Source: Bacteroidota bacterium
Lineage (GTDB): Bacteria > Bacteroidota > Ignavibacteria > Palsa-1295
Direction: 5' to 3'
Length of the DNA: 64,000 nucleotides
Assembly (NCBI GenBank): GCA_030706745.1
Contig: JAUZNX010000002.1
Span: 1-64,000 of the forward strand
Below the pieces are notes generated by a model. The model searched no databases, was not told the origin of the DNA, and worked only from the letters and a program-made list of their open reading frames with translations. A program made the position numbers and the translations under genes. The first letter of the stretch is position 1. Each line of letters opens with the position of its first letter. Positions 35,229-43,557 of this stretch are shown here, piece by piece.

Positions 35229-35730
35229 TGTGCTTTTTGAAATTGTGTTCTGAAAAGTACTTAGACATACAAATATACGGCAATCGGCAAGCCAAAGTTG
35301 CTTAAAGGCTCAGGCAAAGAGTCAGTTGTCGCGTTTTTGTGGCCTCTTTCGCAATCTTTTTTGCTTCTCCAATATTTTAGACCTTCTCTGGCGACAAGGA
35401 GATGAGACGCTTCAGGAACGATTCGAAACGCTGATGTGGAGCCGCGCCCTCGTCCTATTCAACATTTATCTATGCGCTTTCTGCTTTCAGCCAAGATTCA
35501 GGAGTTGTTCGTGCGTGAGTCTGCGTCCCGCTATTGTTTGAAGAACCAGCATGAAACGGGTTGCCGTCATCAGTCTTGCGATTGTTGAACCTAAAGGAAC
35601 GGACGCCTTTAGAAGTGTACTTGGCTGAGTCTGATGGCTTCGCATATATGTAAAACAGCGAATTTGGCGAGATGCTGAGGAATTCGCTTTTATGTGAAAT
35701 TGTTTTTGAGCCAAACCGGTTCTTAGAGTC
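35229..35730. other. AT-rich divergent intergenic region
   Basis: It contains no supported gene. The composition is more AT-rich than the flanks, consistent with promoters for the minus-strand cassette and the plus-strand XRE pair. A short minus-strand frame around 35487-35732 lacks family resemblance and is probably accidental. Confidence 0.4.
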
Positions 35731-35955
35731 ATGGCACCAGCGGCGAGACTATTCCAGAAAAAACGGGGGGCTGTAATTGATCGGATTCGGAAGCTTTTGG
35801 AAGAAAAGAAGATGAATCAGCGCGAGCTCGCCAACAAAGCGGGAATGCGCGATTCCGTTGTAAGCCGAATCCTTGAGGGCCAAACGAACCTCACACTGAA
35901 GACAATTGCGCGGATTGAGCACGCGTTAGGGGCCAGCCTGATTAACGTCCCCTGA
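35731..35955 (+). CDS. XRE-family HTH regulator (74 aa)
   Basis: Almost the whole protein is one helix-turn-helix domain of the Cro/C1 type: MNQRELANKAGMRDSVVSRILEGQTNLTLKTIARIEHALG. It lacks a partner domain. The next gene starts five bases after its stop, so both are in one operon. It may regulate that operon and possibly the divergent three-gene cassette. Confidence 0.88.
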   Translation: MAPAARLFQKKRGAVIDRIRKLLEEKKMNQRELANKAGMRDSVVSRILEGQTNLTLKTIARIEHALGASLINVP

Positions 35956-35959
35956 AAGC

Positions 35960-36718
35960 ATGGATTGGCTTCTTCGTCCCATTATTAGCGCCTATCAGTC
36001 GGTTGTCAATTCCCTGACCGGCCCTAATGCAGTAAGCAATTCGAACGCCGTCATTGCGGTGGCTATGGTCCTCAACTTTGGAGCATCCATCTTATTGTGG
36101 TGGGCGAACAGGCGCACTGCCACGACCACACGAATGATATTTCTAAATCAGTTCAAACCGATAATCGGAGTACAGCAAGAGATTGAATGGGGGCCGGGCA
36201 AAGGGCAGCATCTTGAAAAAATGATTATGCTGGGTACGACACTTAAGAATTCAGGCCAAACTGCCGCCAGTATATTCGACGTTGCCTTCCATCTATTGCT
36301 AACGATTAAGGGGTCACCGCCAATGAAGGACGAATGGCTTCACTTTGGTCCGACAGACGCCCGATTTACTCTTCCTCCTGGCGAGACGAAAAAGTTTGAT
36401 GTGCCGGTCTTTTTCATCGGGCCGGTAGAAGATACCATTGCTGGACACAATCCACTTAAATATCGCATAGAAATAAGTTATCATGGTATGGCAAACGATT
36501 ATTATTGCCATATCGAAGAAAGAGAGTATGATTATGTACGAGAGAGATTCGTGGTTCGTGCCAATTACACCGTGGAGTATAGCCGCTTCCAGCGTGCTTA
36601 TGGAGGCGGTCGAAAGCGCATTGGCAAACTCTTCAGAAGGGTCAGATCGTATTATCGCCGCAAGCGCGCTGAAAAGGAAAATGAGATGAAGGCAACTCCA
36701 ATAGCCAGTGAGAAGTAA
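35960..36718 (+). CDS. Membrane-anchored protein of unknown function (252 aa)
   Basis: One membrane helix lies near residues 28-48 (NAVIAVAMVLNFGASILLWWANRR). The following ~150 residues look like a beta-sandwich (GTTLKNSGQTAASIFDVAFHLLL, FTLPPGETKKFDVPVFF, YRIEISYHGMANDYYC). The tail is strongly basic (GGGRKRIGKLFRRVRSYYRRKRAEKE). It is cotranscribed with the XRE regulator. The family is not recognised. Confidence 0.72.
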   Translation: MDWLLRPIISAYQSVVNSLTGPNAVSNSNAVIAVAMVLNFGASILLWWANRRTATTTRMIFLNQFKPIIGVQQEIEWGPGKGQHLEKMIMLGTTLKNSGQTAASIFDVAFHLLLTIKGSPPMKDEWLHFGPTDARFTLPPGETKKFDVPVFFIGPVEDTIAGHNPLKYRIEISYHGMANDYYCHIEEREYDYVRERFVVRANYTVEYSRFQRAYGGGRKRIGKLFRRVRSYYRRKRAEKENEMKATPIASEK

Positions 36719-37640
36719 GAAGAGTCCAAAAACCTAGTAGCAAACGGGAGTTCACTCTCCGTCCCGCCTTTCCCTCTGGTGAGCAAAGTACATAATTCCG
36801 AAATATTTGCGAAATTCATCGCGTCCCTACCAGGACTCTGCTCCTCATTTCAATCGCTATCCGGTGACTGGCGTCACCGGCTACCAATCCGCCGCGGCGG
36901 TCGTGCCTGCCGGCGCTGGTGCCCAAGCGAGGGCGCGAACTGGCCGTAGGGACGTGCTGCGCACGTCCTTTCTCGGAATACCACAGACACTCGGGTCCAG
37001 CCGTAGGGACGTGCTGCGCGCGTCCTTTCTCGGACTACCTCAGACATTCGGGTACTACCAGCAGTCAGGACGTGCGCGGCACGTCCCTACAATAATATTC
37101 AAAAATTCATCGAAAAATTGAGTTGCCGCGGGTGTCGAACCTTGTTATAATAGGGGGAAGGGGTCCACTTCAATTACGAGTTACGAATGACGAATTACGA
37201 ATAGGACGCAAATATCGGCATTTTTGCAATGGGCCAAACATGGCGGGCTAAGGGACACCGTGATTCATGAAAAACAAACAAAAAAGATACTCAAAATTCT
37301 TTGCGGTGTCTCGGGGCAAGCGGTGAAGGTAGGAAGTGTCACCTACCGAATGCGAGGATGAACGACCGCTTGTTCGAGAGCCAATTTTGCCAATGGTCCC
37401 AAGGTCGCGCTACTGAAAGCGGTGTCGTGTCAAAGTGGTACTGGATAAAGTGAATGGCTGAGTTAAATCGAAATGGAATCAGGCACAATGGTTGTGACGA
37501 ACCAATCGCCTATCCATCGGATGCGCGTCGTCGCTGGCGGCCGCCTGGCAGCCGCCAGGCAGCCGCGCCTTGCAGCCGCATGGAAAAGGCGAGAATTTGT
37601 ATTTCAACCATTTTCCAACCCCAATCAACTCATAATCATC
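36719..37640. other. Long non-coding stretch with REP-like repeats
   Basis: No convincing gene is present. Contents: a half REP copy GCGTCCCTAC (36821-36830), a CCGGTGAC/GTCACCGG hairpin (36861-36880), the REP-like cluster at 36946-37090, a short-period TACGAATGACGAATTACGAA tract near 37183-37202, and a GCCTGGC/GCCAGGC hairpin near 37545-37562. Frames such as 36807-37121 translate repeats and are not genes. Confidence 0.5.
36946..37090. repeat. Second REP family: GTAG-GGACGTGC hairpins
   Basis: Two direct copies at 36946-36968 and 37003-37025 and one inverted copy at 37068-37090. Each is GTAG followed by the stem GGACGTGC, a 3-base loop and GCACGTCC (or GCGCGTCC in copy 2). The direct copies sit in a 57-base unit that includes a shared TTTCTCGGA tail. 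The GTAG head and hairpin match REP architecture, but no transposase is nearby. Confidence 0.75.
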
Positions 37641-37889
37641 ATGGCACAAAATCAACCGAATCAGAATCCATCACGTGACAATCGCAGCAATTCTTCGAAT
37701 CAGATTCCCTCGCGCAGCGGCTCTCAGAGTGGCACGAAGGACACCTCCCGAAGTGGCTCGCAGAGCGGCTCGCAAAGCAGCTCGCAAAGCGGACGGCAAG
37801 GTTCACAGCAGAGCAATCCAAACCGTGGATCCCAGTCGAACCCATCTCAAACGAACAAGACCTCTCAGGGTAGTTCAATGAACGAGTAA
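37641..37889 (+). CDS. Ser/Gln/Asn-rich disordered protein (82 aa)
   Basis: Starting at ATG 37641 (MAQNQPNQNPSRDN), the protein is nearly all Ser, Gln, Asn, Gly and Arg, with repeats such as SGSQSGSQSSSQSG. It has no hydrophobic core. It is followed at once by a KGG-domain gene, so it may be part of a stress-protein cluster. A real gene is likely because it is clean, in-frame and clustered, but function is unknown. Confidence 0.6.
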   Translation: MAQNQPNQNPSRDNRSNSSNQIPSRSGSQSGTKDTSRSGSQSGSQSSSQSGRQGSQQSNPNRGSQSNPSQTNKTSQGSSMNE

Positions 37890-37933
37890 TGTTCGCGATT
37901 CGCGCGGTCCTCACTAACGAAATGGAGAACACT

Positions 37934-38332
37934 ATGGCCAATACGAGTAAACGTGGATTTGCATCAATGAACCAGGAGAAACAGCGGTGGATCGCATCGA
38001 AAGGCGGCCGCGCGGCGCATGCCAAAGGCAAGGCGCACGAGTGGTCGCCCGAGGAAGCGCGAGCTGCTGGACGTAAGGGAGGCGAGAGCCGTGGAAGTCG
38101 TAACGCTCCACGCATGAACTATGTATCAGAATCCGGCGCAAGCCATACTGGTATTGGTGAAGGAGTGCTTGGTAGTGCCAACGTGATAGGAGGTCTTGCT
38201 TCAGCATTTCTGGTGGACGCCGGAAGTTCGCTGAGGGGACAGACGTCTAATCAGGCACAACCAAACCAGTCGCCACTGGCACGGCTTAGTCCACTTGCAT
38301 CGGCAACCTCACCAGCCAATACCGTTCGGTGA
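37934..38332 (+). CDS. KGG-domain stress-type protein (132 aa)
   Basis: A GGAG Shine-Dalgarno precedes ATG 37934. The N-terminal half is the KGG repeat domain: RGFASMNQEKQRWIASKGG, then AAHAKGKAHEWSPEEARAAG and RKGG. Such domains occur in general-stress proteins (YciG-like/GsiB-like) that are small, hydrophilic and disordered. The C-terminal half is Ser/Ala/Gln-rich without known domain. Its stop overlaps the next gene's frame. Confidence 0.82.
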   Translation: MANTSKRGFASMNQEKQRWIASKGGRAAHAKGKAHEWSPEEARAAGRKGGESRGSRNAPRMNYVSESGASHTGIGEGVLGSANVIGGLASAFLVDAGSSLRGQTSNQAQPNQSPLARLSPLASATSPANTVR

Positions 38333-38334
38333 GC

Positions 38335-38592
38335 ATGCCAATGGATCGTGAACGCTCAAGAGGCATCGCGCAACGGGAAAGTGCACCGGTCGAGTCACAA
38401 TCTGATTCGGCACGTCGCACCCCGGTAAGTGATCAGGCGGTTGACCGTGAGGTTGATGGCGCGGTTGACCGAAAGGTCACTTCCGAACCTTCGCGTCGCG
38501 GGGCGCCTCCGGCCGGGCTACAGGGCAAGGTGCGAACACTGTCAACGCCACCCGGTGAACCCTATAACGATCCAGCATTAGGCCGGACGTAG
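38335..38592 (+). CDS. Small hydrophilic protein (85 aa)
   Basis: The start may be ATG 38335 or 38341, or a GTG at 38329 that overlaps the KGG gene's stop. The product is charged and disordered (SDQAVDREVDGAVDRKVTSE) with no known domain. Its position directly after two disordered stress-type proteins supports a three-gene unit. Confidence is limited by length. Confidence 0.5.
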   Translation: MPMDRERSRGIAQRESAPVESQSDSARRTPVSDQAVDREVDGAVDRKVTSEPSRRGAPPAGLQGKVRTLSTPPGEPYNDPALGRT

Positions 38593-38687
38593 TGGGCGTC
38601 TGGCTCACCGGTTTCATTTCTTGGTGTCGGATTGCGAAGACTTGCGTCCGCCTATGATTCCAACGGGATCAAAGGCGGGCGCTTCAT

Positions 38688-39380
38688 TTATGTCTTCAGA
38701 CCATATCCCACGCCGCGCTCGCTGATGATCAAGCGATCCTTCTCTTCCTGGCCGGAATCGATTTTTTCTCGAAGCCGCTTGATGTAGACATCGATGACGT
38801 TCGAACCCATGGTGAAGGAATAGCCCCACACATGCTGCGTGATAACCGAGCGCGAAAGGATCCGGCCCTTGTTCCGCATCAGATATTCGAGCAACTCATA
38901 TTCTTTTACGGTAAGCGGGATGTGCTGCTCCTCCTCGCTACCGGGCTTCTTCCGGCGCGCCGTGTGTGTCACGGTGTCGAGCACGAGATCGCGAGAGACG
39001 AGTTGTGTTTTCTTCTCGATATCCGAACGACGTAGCAGGGAACGCACTCTGGCGGAAAGCTCTTCGAAAAGAAATGGCTTGGTCAGGTAATCGTCGGCCC
39101 CGGCATCGAGACCTTCAACCTTTTCACCAATCTCGGTTTTGGCGGTCAGACAGAGAATAGGAACATTGCGCTTAGCTGCGCGAACCTCCTTGATGACCTC
39201 GATGCCCGATTTTTTCGGCATCATGATGTCTGTAATGATCAGATCATATGCTTCCGAAAGGGCTCGCTGTAGCCCTTCTTCGCCATCGAGCGCGACATCG
39301 ACGTCGTACTTCTCTTCGCGAAGTCCCTGTTCTAGAAAGCGAGCGACTTTTTTTTCGTCCTCAATTACGAGTATGCGCAT
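38688..39380 (-). CDS. OmpR/PhoB-type response regulator
   Basis: The receiver domain has acidic pocket residues EDE (7-9), the phospho-acceptor Asp51 in DLIITDIMMP, and the LTKPF lysine. A winged-helix DNA-binding domain follows (HIPLTVKEYELLEYLMRNKGRI, VIDVYIKRLREKID, SERGVGYGL). It is full length at 230 residues. No sensor kinase gene is adjacent, so the partner must be encoded elsewhere. Confidence 0.94.
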   Translation of the reverse strand: MRILVIEDEKKVARFLEQGLREEKYDVDVALDGEEGLQRALSEAYDLIITDIMMPKKSGIEVIKEVRAAKRNVPILCLTAKTEIGEKVEGLDAGADDYLTKPFLFEELSARVRSLLRRSDIEKKTQLVSRDLVLDTVTHTARRKKPGSEEEQHIPLTVKEYELLEYLMRNKGRILSRSVITQHVWGYSFTMGSNVIDVYIKRLREKIDSGQEEKDRLIISERGVGYGLKT

Positions 39381-39660
39381 AGCTGCGAAAATTAATTAGT
39401 AAGAGAAGAAAACAACCCCGGTAAGGCAACGCGCAAGCTCCGGAAGTAGTTTGCCATTACGAAGCCGATGTTGATTCTCATTGAAACAATGCAAAAACCG
39501 TGCTTCCTGCAAGATTCGCACTATTCGGCTAGGCCTTTAGGCCCGGCCGGAAGATTTCTTTAAGCTATGGAGTGATTTTTAGTACCTTTTAAGCTTCCCT
39601 CAGCAAACGCACGAACAACTTGATGAAGCTTACTACCGCTACAAAAATAATCAAAGATCG

Positions 39661-40674
39661 GTGGCTACCAACGAAATTATGAGATCCTTCATGAATGACG
39701 GTTCCGACTCGCTGCATGAAATGGAATGGCAGCTTCTATCGCTCGTGCCTGCCACCCCGGAATCACTTTATGTCCCGATCGGCGACGTTCTTCGCGCCGG
39801 TGGCAAACGAGCGCGGCCCATGCTCACGCTACTCACGTCAGACATTGCCTCTGCGAATTCAAAATCGCGCGAAGTAACGAATGCGACCCTCAATGCAGCT
39901 TGCGCCGTCGAATTGCTCCACACCTTTACGCTGGTCCATGATGACATCATGGACAATGCCAGTACACGAAGAGGTCTTCCTACATTACACACCACGTATG
40001 GGGTCAGCACGGCAATTCTAGCCGGCGATGGGCTCATGGCATTGGCAAACCAAGCTCTGGCAATGATCCAGTCACCATTGTTAGGCCGCATTGTTACCGA
40101 ATTCGCGCTGGGCTTCCGCGCCGTTTGCGAGGGGCAGGCACTCGATGAGGAATTCGAAGGGCGAAAGACTATCGCGATTAGTGAGTATATCGACATGATC
40201 GATCTCAAGACCTCTAAGGTTTTTGAGCTTGCGGCTGTGCTCGGTGCTCTCGCCGGAGGGGGGCAGTATGTTGAAGAAGTACGAGGATTTGCGCATCATT
40301 TGGGACTTGCATTCCAGATCATGGATGATCTGCTCGATCTGACTGCGAATGAACGCACCTTCGGAAAGACACCCGGTGGCGATATTCTCGAAGGCAAAAG
40401 GACATTTCTTTTTGCAGCTGCTATGGAGCAATATTCCTCGCTTGCTGGAGAAGATCTTGCGCTGCTGGAGAAGGTTCGGGACCGACGGGCAACACCAAGA
40501 GATATTCCGTTGATGCAAGGGCTATTAGAGCGACTCGGAGTGTTGGAGCGTGCACGAGCTGCCGCACTGGGTGAAACTCAGAAGGCCGAGGCATCACTGA
40601 ATGCCATCCCGGAATCCGAGGCTCGGGAGCGCCTTCATGCATTTGGCCGTTCATTCCTGGGACGTGATCACTAG
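39661..40674 (+). CDS. Trans-polyprenyl diphosphate synthase
   Basis: The protein has both aspartate-rich motifs: DDIMD (94-98) and DDLLD (222-226), plus GGKRARPMLTLL, which are the binding sites for allylic and isopentenyl diphosphates. It makes a C15-C40-type chain for quinones, carotenoids or carrier lipids. The product length cannot be read from sequence. GTG 39661 gives 337 residues; ATG 39679 is an alternative start. Confidence 0.93.
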   Translation: MATNEIMRSFMNDGSDSLHEMEWQLLSLVPATPESLYVPIGDVLRAGGKRARPMLTLLTSDIASANSKSREVTNATLNAACAVELLHTFTLVHDDIMDNASTRRGLPTLHTTYGVSTAILAGDGLMALANQALAMIQSPLLGRIVTEFALGFRAVCEGQALDEEFEGRKTIAISEYIDMIDLKTSKVFELAAVLGALAGGGQYVEEVRGFAHHLGLAFQIMDDLLDLTANERTFGKTPGGDILEGKRTFLFAAAMEQYSSLAGEDLALLEKVRDRRATPRDIPLMQGLLERLGVLERARAAALGETQKAEASLNAIPESEARERLHAFGRSFLGRDH

Positions 40675-40731
40675 GGCTCGACTGCCTGCTCGCGATTTGC
40701 TTTCAATTTTTAGTACTGGATACGCTTACGA

Positions 40732-40998
40732 GTGATACGAAGGACCGTCACAATTCGAAACCGGGCTGGTTTACATACCCGGCCTGCCGCTGCGATCGTC
40801 AAGCTCGCGAGCAAGTTCAATTCGGAGTTCTTTATTATCAAGGATGGATTCCGGATTAATGGTAAGTCGATCATCGGTGTCATGACACTTGCGGCCGCGC
40901 AAGGTTCCGAACTGGAACTCGAACTCGATGGCCCAGACGAGGATGTCGCCGCAGAAGAAATAGTCAGCTACTTCGATAAGGGATTTGAAGAGGAATAG
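40732..40998 (+). CDS. ptsH: HPr phosphocarrier protein
   Basis: The 88-residue protein starts with GTG and has the phosphorylated His15 in GLHTRPAA and the regulatory Ser46 in GKSIIGVM. It takes phosphate from enzyme I, whose gene follows 71 bases downstream. No PTS permease lies in the window. Ser46 in this context often means HPr kinase control of metabolism rather than sugar uptake. Confidence 0.95.
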   Translation: MIRRTVTIRNRAGLHTRPAAAIVKLASKFNSEFFIIKDGFRINGKSIIGVMTLAAAQGSELELELDGPDEDVAAEEIVSYFDKGFEEE

Positions 40999-41069
40999 TC
41001 AGTTACGCATTATAGTCACCTATGGACGCCGCTGCATGGAGTGCTTTACTTAGAACTCAGCATTGATCT

Positions 41070-42932
41070 GTGATCGACACGCGAAATAGTGAACCTCGAC
41101 AGCTCCTGCGATTCAGTGGAATCGCGGCGAGTCGAGGTATTGCCATCGGTCCGGCATACCGCTATCACCGGACCTTGCTCTACGCCGAAGATCGCAAGTT
41201 GGATGTGGCTGAGGTTGGTCGCGAGATCGAGCGGTTTGATGCAGCCGTCGTCAAGGCCAGACAGGAGATTGAAAAAGTCCGAAGAGTCGCCGAGCAAAAG
41301 GTCGGCACTCCCGCGAGTGCAATCTTTGAGGCACAAATGATGATGGTCTCGGACGAGTTTATCCTGAGTAAGATTCGACAGCGGATAAAGAACGAACTGA
41401 AGCCCGCGGCCTTCGTAGTCGATCGAGAGTTTTCCGAACATCAGCATATGTTCGAGACTGGCGAGAACGTGTTGATGCGAGAACGTGTCGATGACGTTGA
41501 AGACATTAAGCAACGTTTGCTTCGCTATTTGCTCGATCGAAAGAAATGGCTCTCGAAGATCGAAGTGCCTTCCGTACTTGTGGCGGACAGTCTGACTCCG
41601 GCGGATGCGATCCTGTTCGCGCGTTCGAGTGTGCTCGGATTTGCAATTGATGGAGGAGGCGTAACAAGTCATGTAGCGATCTTAGCTCGTTCGCTTGGAT
41701 TGCCGGCACTCGTTGCATTGCACTCTGCAGCCGAGCGGATCGAGACAGGTGACCTTCTGATCCTGGATGGCGAACGAGGCGAGCTCATCGTGAATCCTGA
41801 TCTGGAGACGCTGCGAGGATACGAGCAGGAGCAGAGCTTTGTCCTGGGCACTGGAGCAGAGCTGGAGACGCCCAATTTTGAACCCGATTTTGCTGGCGCG
41901 CGAACAGCAGATGGTCATGCGGTTCGTGTTCTGATGAATTTGGAATTTGGCAGTGAAATTGCCATCTCTGAGGCGGAACGCCTCAGCAAGAGTGCTGCCT
42001 CCGCCGGATCCCAGGCGATCGGACTTGGGTTGGTACGCACCGAGCACTTCTTACTGCTCCATGATGATTTCCCAACCGAAGAAGAGCAGACGATCTTATA
42101 TCGGGATCTTGTCGAACGATTCCACCCGGCCTATATTACACTTCGCACTTTCGATGTGGGCGGTGATAAGGTATTGAGTGGGTCATACCGCGAGGATAAT
42201 CCATTTCTGGGCTGGCGCGGCCTTCGAATCTCCCTCGATGAACCAGAATTATTTTTGGCACAGCTTCGTGCCATTCTACGTGCTTCGGCGCGTGGAAATG
42301 TTCGGGTCATGTTCCCGATGGTTACGACATCCGAGGAATTAGTCCGTGCACTTGAATTTCTCGAACAAGCCAGGCATGATCTCCGGATAAAGGAAGAGCC
42401 ATTCGATGAGAAGATGCCAATCGGCATTATGATCGAGGTTCCGAGCGCCGCAATCATGGCCGAATCATTCTTGCCAATGGTTGACTACCTTTCGATCGGC
42501 TCGAACGATTTGACGCAATATACATTGGCCGTAGACCGGGGGAATGATCTCATTGCTGGGTTGTATCAAGATCTGCATCCCGCCGTGCTGCGCCTCATTC
42601 AGATGACCGCAGACGCTGCACGCCGTGGAGGCAAGCCAGTCTCGATTTGTGGCGAGCTGGGCAGCAATCCACTTGCGACGCCAATCCTCATCGGCATGGG
42701 GATTTCCGAAATGTCAGTTGTACCGACTGATGTTCGTTCGCTGGCCACTCGCGTTCGGTTGCTGCGATATGACGAATGCCGGCCGCTCGTCGATAAGATC
42801 CTTGAAAGTTCAGTGTCCGCCGAGGAAGTGAAGCGTCAGATCCTTCACTTCCTGCACGAGCGAGAACTCATTGATCGCTTCAGTCAATCCGCGCTGCGTC
42901 CAGGATTTGGTGCCCGGCTCATTAAGCGATAG
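41070..42932 (+). CDS. ptsI: Phosphoenolpyruvate-protein phosphotransferase (PTS enzyme I)
   Basis: The 620-residue enzyme takes phosphate from PEP onto His201 in GGGVTSHVAILARSLGLPA and passes it to HPr. The C-terminal PEP-binding TIM barrel has RTFDVGGDK, SIGSNDLTQY and the active cysteine in SICGELGSNP. Start is GTG 41070. There is a ~40-residue C-terminal tail after the usual end. It forms a pair with ptsH. Confidence 0.95.
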   Translation: MIDTRNSEPRQLLRFSGIAASRGIAIGPAYRYHRTLLYAEDRKLDVAEVGREIERFDAAVVKARQEIEKVRRVAEQKVGTPASAIFEAQMMMVSDEFILSKIRQRIKNELKPAAFVVDREFSEHQHMFETGENVLMRERVDDVEDIKQRLLRYLLDRKKWLSKIEVPSVLVADSLTPADAILFARSSVLGFAIDGGGVTSHVAILARSLGLPALVALHSAAERIETGDLLILDGERGELIVNPDLETLRGYEQEQSFVLGTGAELETPNFEPDFAGARTADGHAVRVLMNLEFGSEIAISEAERLSKSAASAGSQAIGLGLVRTEHFLLLHDDFPTEEEQTILYRDLVERFHPAYITLRTFDVGGDKVLSGSYREDNPFLGWRGLRISLDEPELFLAQLRAILRASARGNVRVMFPMVTTSEELVRALEFLEQARHDLRIKEEPFDEKMPIGIMIEVPSAAIMAESFLPMVDYLSIGSNDLTQYTLAVDRGNDLIAGLYQDLHPAVLRLIQMTADAARRGGKPVSICGELGSNPLATPILIGMGISEMSVVPTDVRSLATRVRLLRYDECRPLVDKILESSVSAEEVKRQILHFLHERELIDRFSQSALRPGFGARLIKR

Positions 42933-42953
42933 AGGACTATTTTGAGTGAGCGA

Positions 42954-43448
42954 TCAAAAGAACCACTCACCTCCAGCCTTTACATTCGAGAATCCAAATT
43001 CGATTCCGCCACCGTTCGTGAAGGCAACGCCAAGTAAACTCATGTCAAAGTTGATACTGAACGCAGGGCTGATGGCATAAGCCAGCCCTCCGCCAAAGCC
43101 CAGGCCGACATTTGTCCCTCCGCCTAACGAGAGAATCAATAAGTCAGCTTGGACGAATGGTTTGACTGAGCCATAAAAGAGGTAGCGAACATAAGGCTCA
43201 AGCTCGAATGTCGTGCTCGAGCTGCCACCGCCACTTAAGACCAGCAATCCGAGATAAGAGCCCACCTGCATTTCGGGAGTGGCTGCATACGTGAGGGATA
43301 TTCCTCCGGGTGCATCGAGACCCGTCGGACTTTGAACATACAGCCCTAAAGCAAATTGTCCACTTGGCGCTTTTTTGCCTTGCGCGAAAGCCATAGCGGA
43401 ACAAATGAAAAGGAAGACGAAAAGAAGAAGGCTAACTTGTTTGGTCAT
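42954..43448 (-). CDS. Small outer-membrane beta-barrel protein (164 aa)
   Basis: A TAGGAAA site precedes ATG 43448. The signal peptide is MTKQVSLLLFVFLFIC to AFAQ. The mature part has alternating strands and Gly/aromatic turns (QFALGLYVQSPTGLDAPGG, GGGTNVGLGFGGGLAYAIS) and ends in KAGGEWFF with terminal Phe, typical of an eight-strand-type barrel. Function is unknown. It follows another barrel gene on the same strand. Confidence 0.8.
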   Translation of the reverse strand: MTKQVSLLLFVFLFICSAMAFAQGKKAPSGQFALGLYVQSPTGLDAPGGISLTYAATPEMQVGSYLGLLVLSGGGSSSTTFELEPYVRYLFYGSVKPFVQADLLILSLGGGTNVGLGFGGGLAYAISPAFSINFDMSLLGVAFTNGGGIEFGFSNVKAGGEWFF

Positions 43449-43557
43449 AATTTTCCTACAGAGTGAAGATACAGTCACTTCCGGTCTGGCCGGTTCTGCA
43501 ATACAGACGGACATGTTCGTATTGCGCGTCACAAACATACTACTTTCCCGATACGAT

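Noticed and set aside
35487-35732. Minus-strand frame of 81 codons before the XRE gene
   Set aside because: Its composition is not gene-like, it overlaps the XRE start, and it has no recognisable motif.
36807-37121. Plus-strand frame of 104 codons
   Set aside because: It translates the REP-like repeats, including repeated RRDVLR, and has no family resemblance.
708-40716. TTTAGTAC box upstream of three genes (708-715, 39578-39585, 40709-40716) as a promoter element
   Set aside because: An 8-mer is expected about twice by chance on both strands here, and distances to the starts differ widely (9, 76 and 16 bases).
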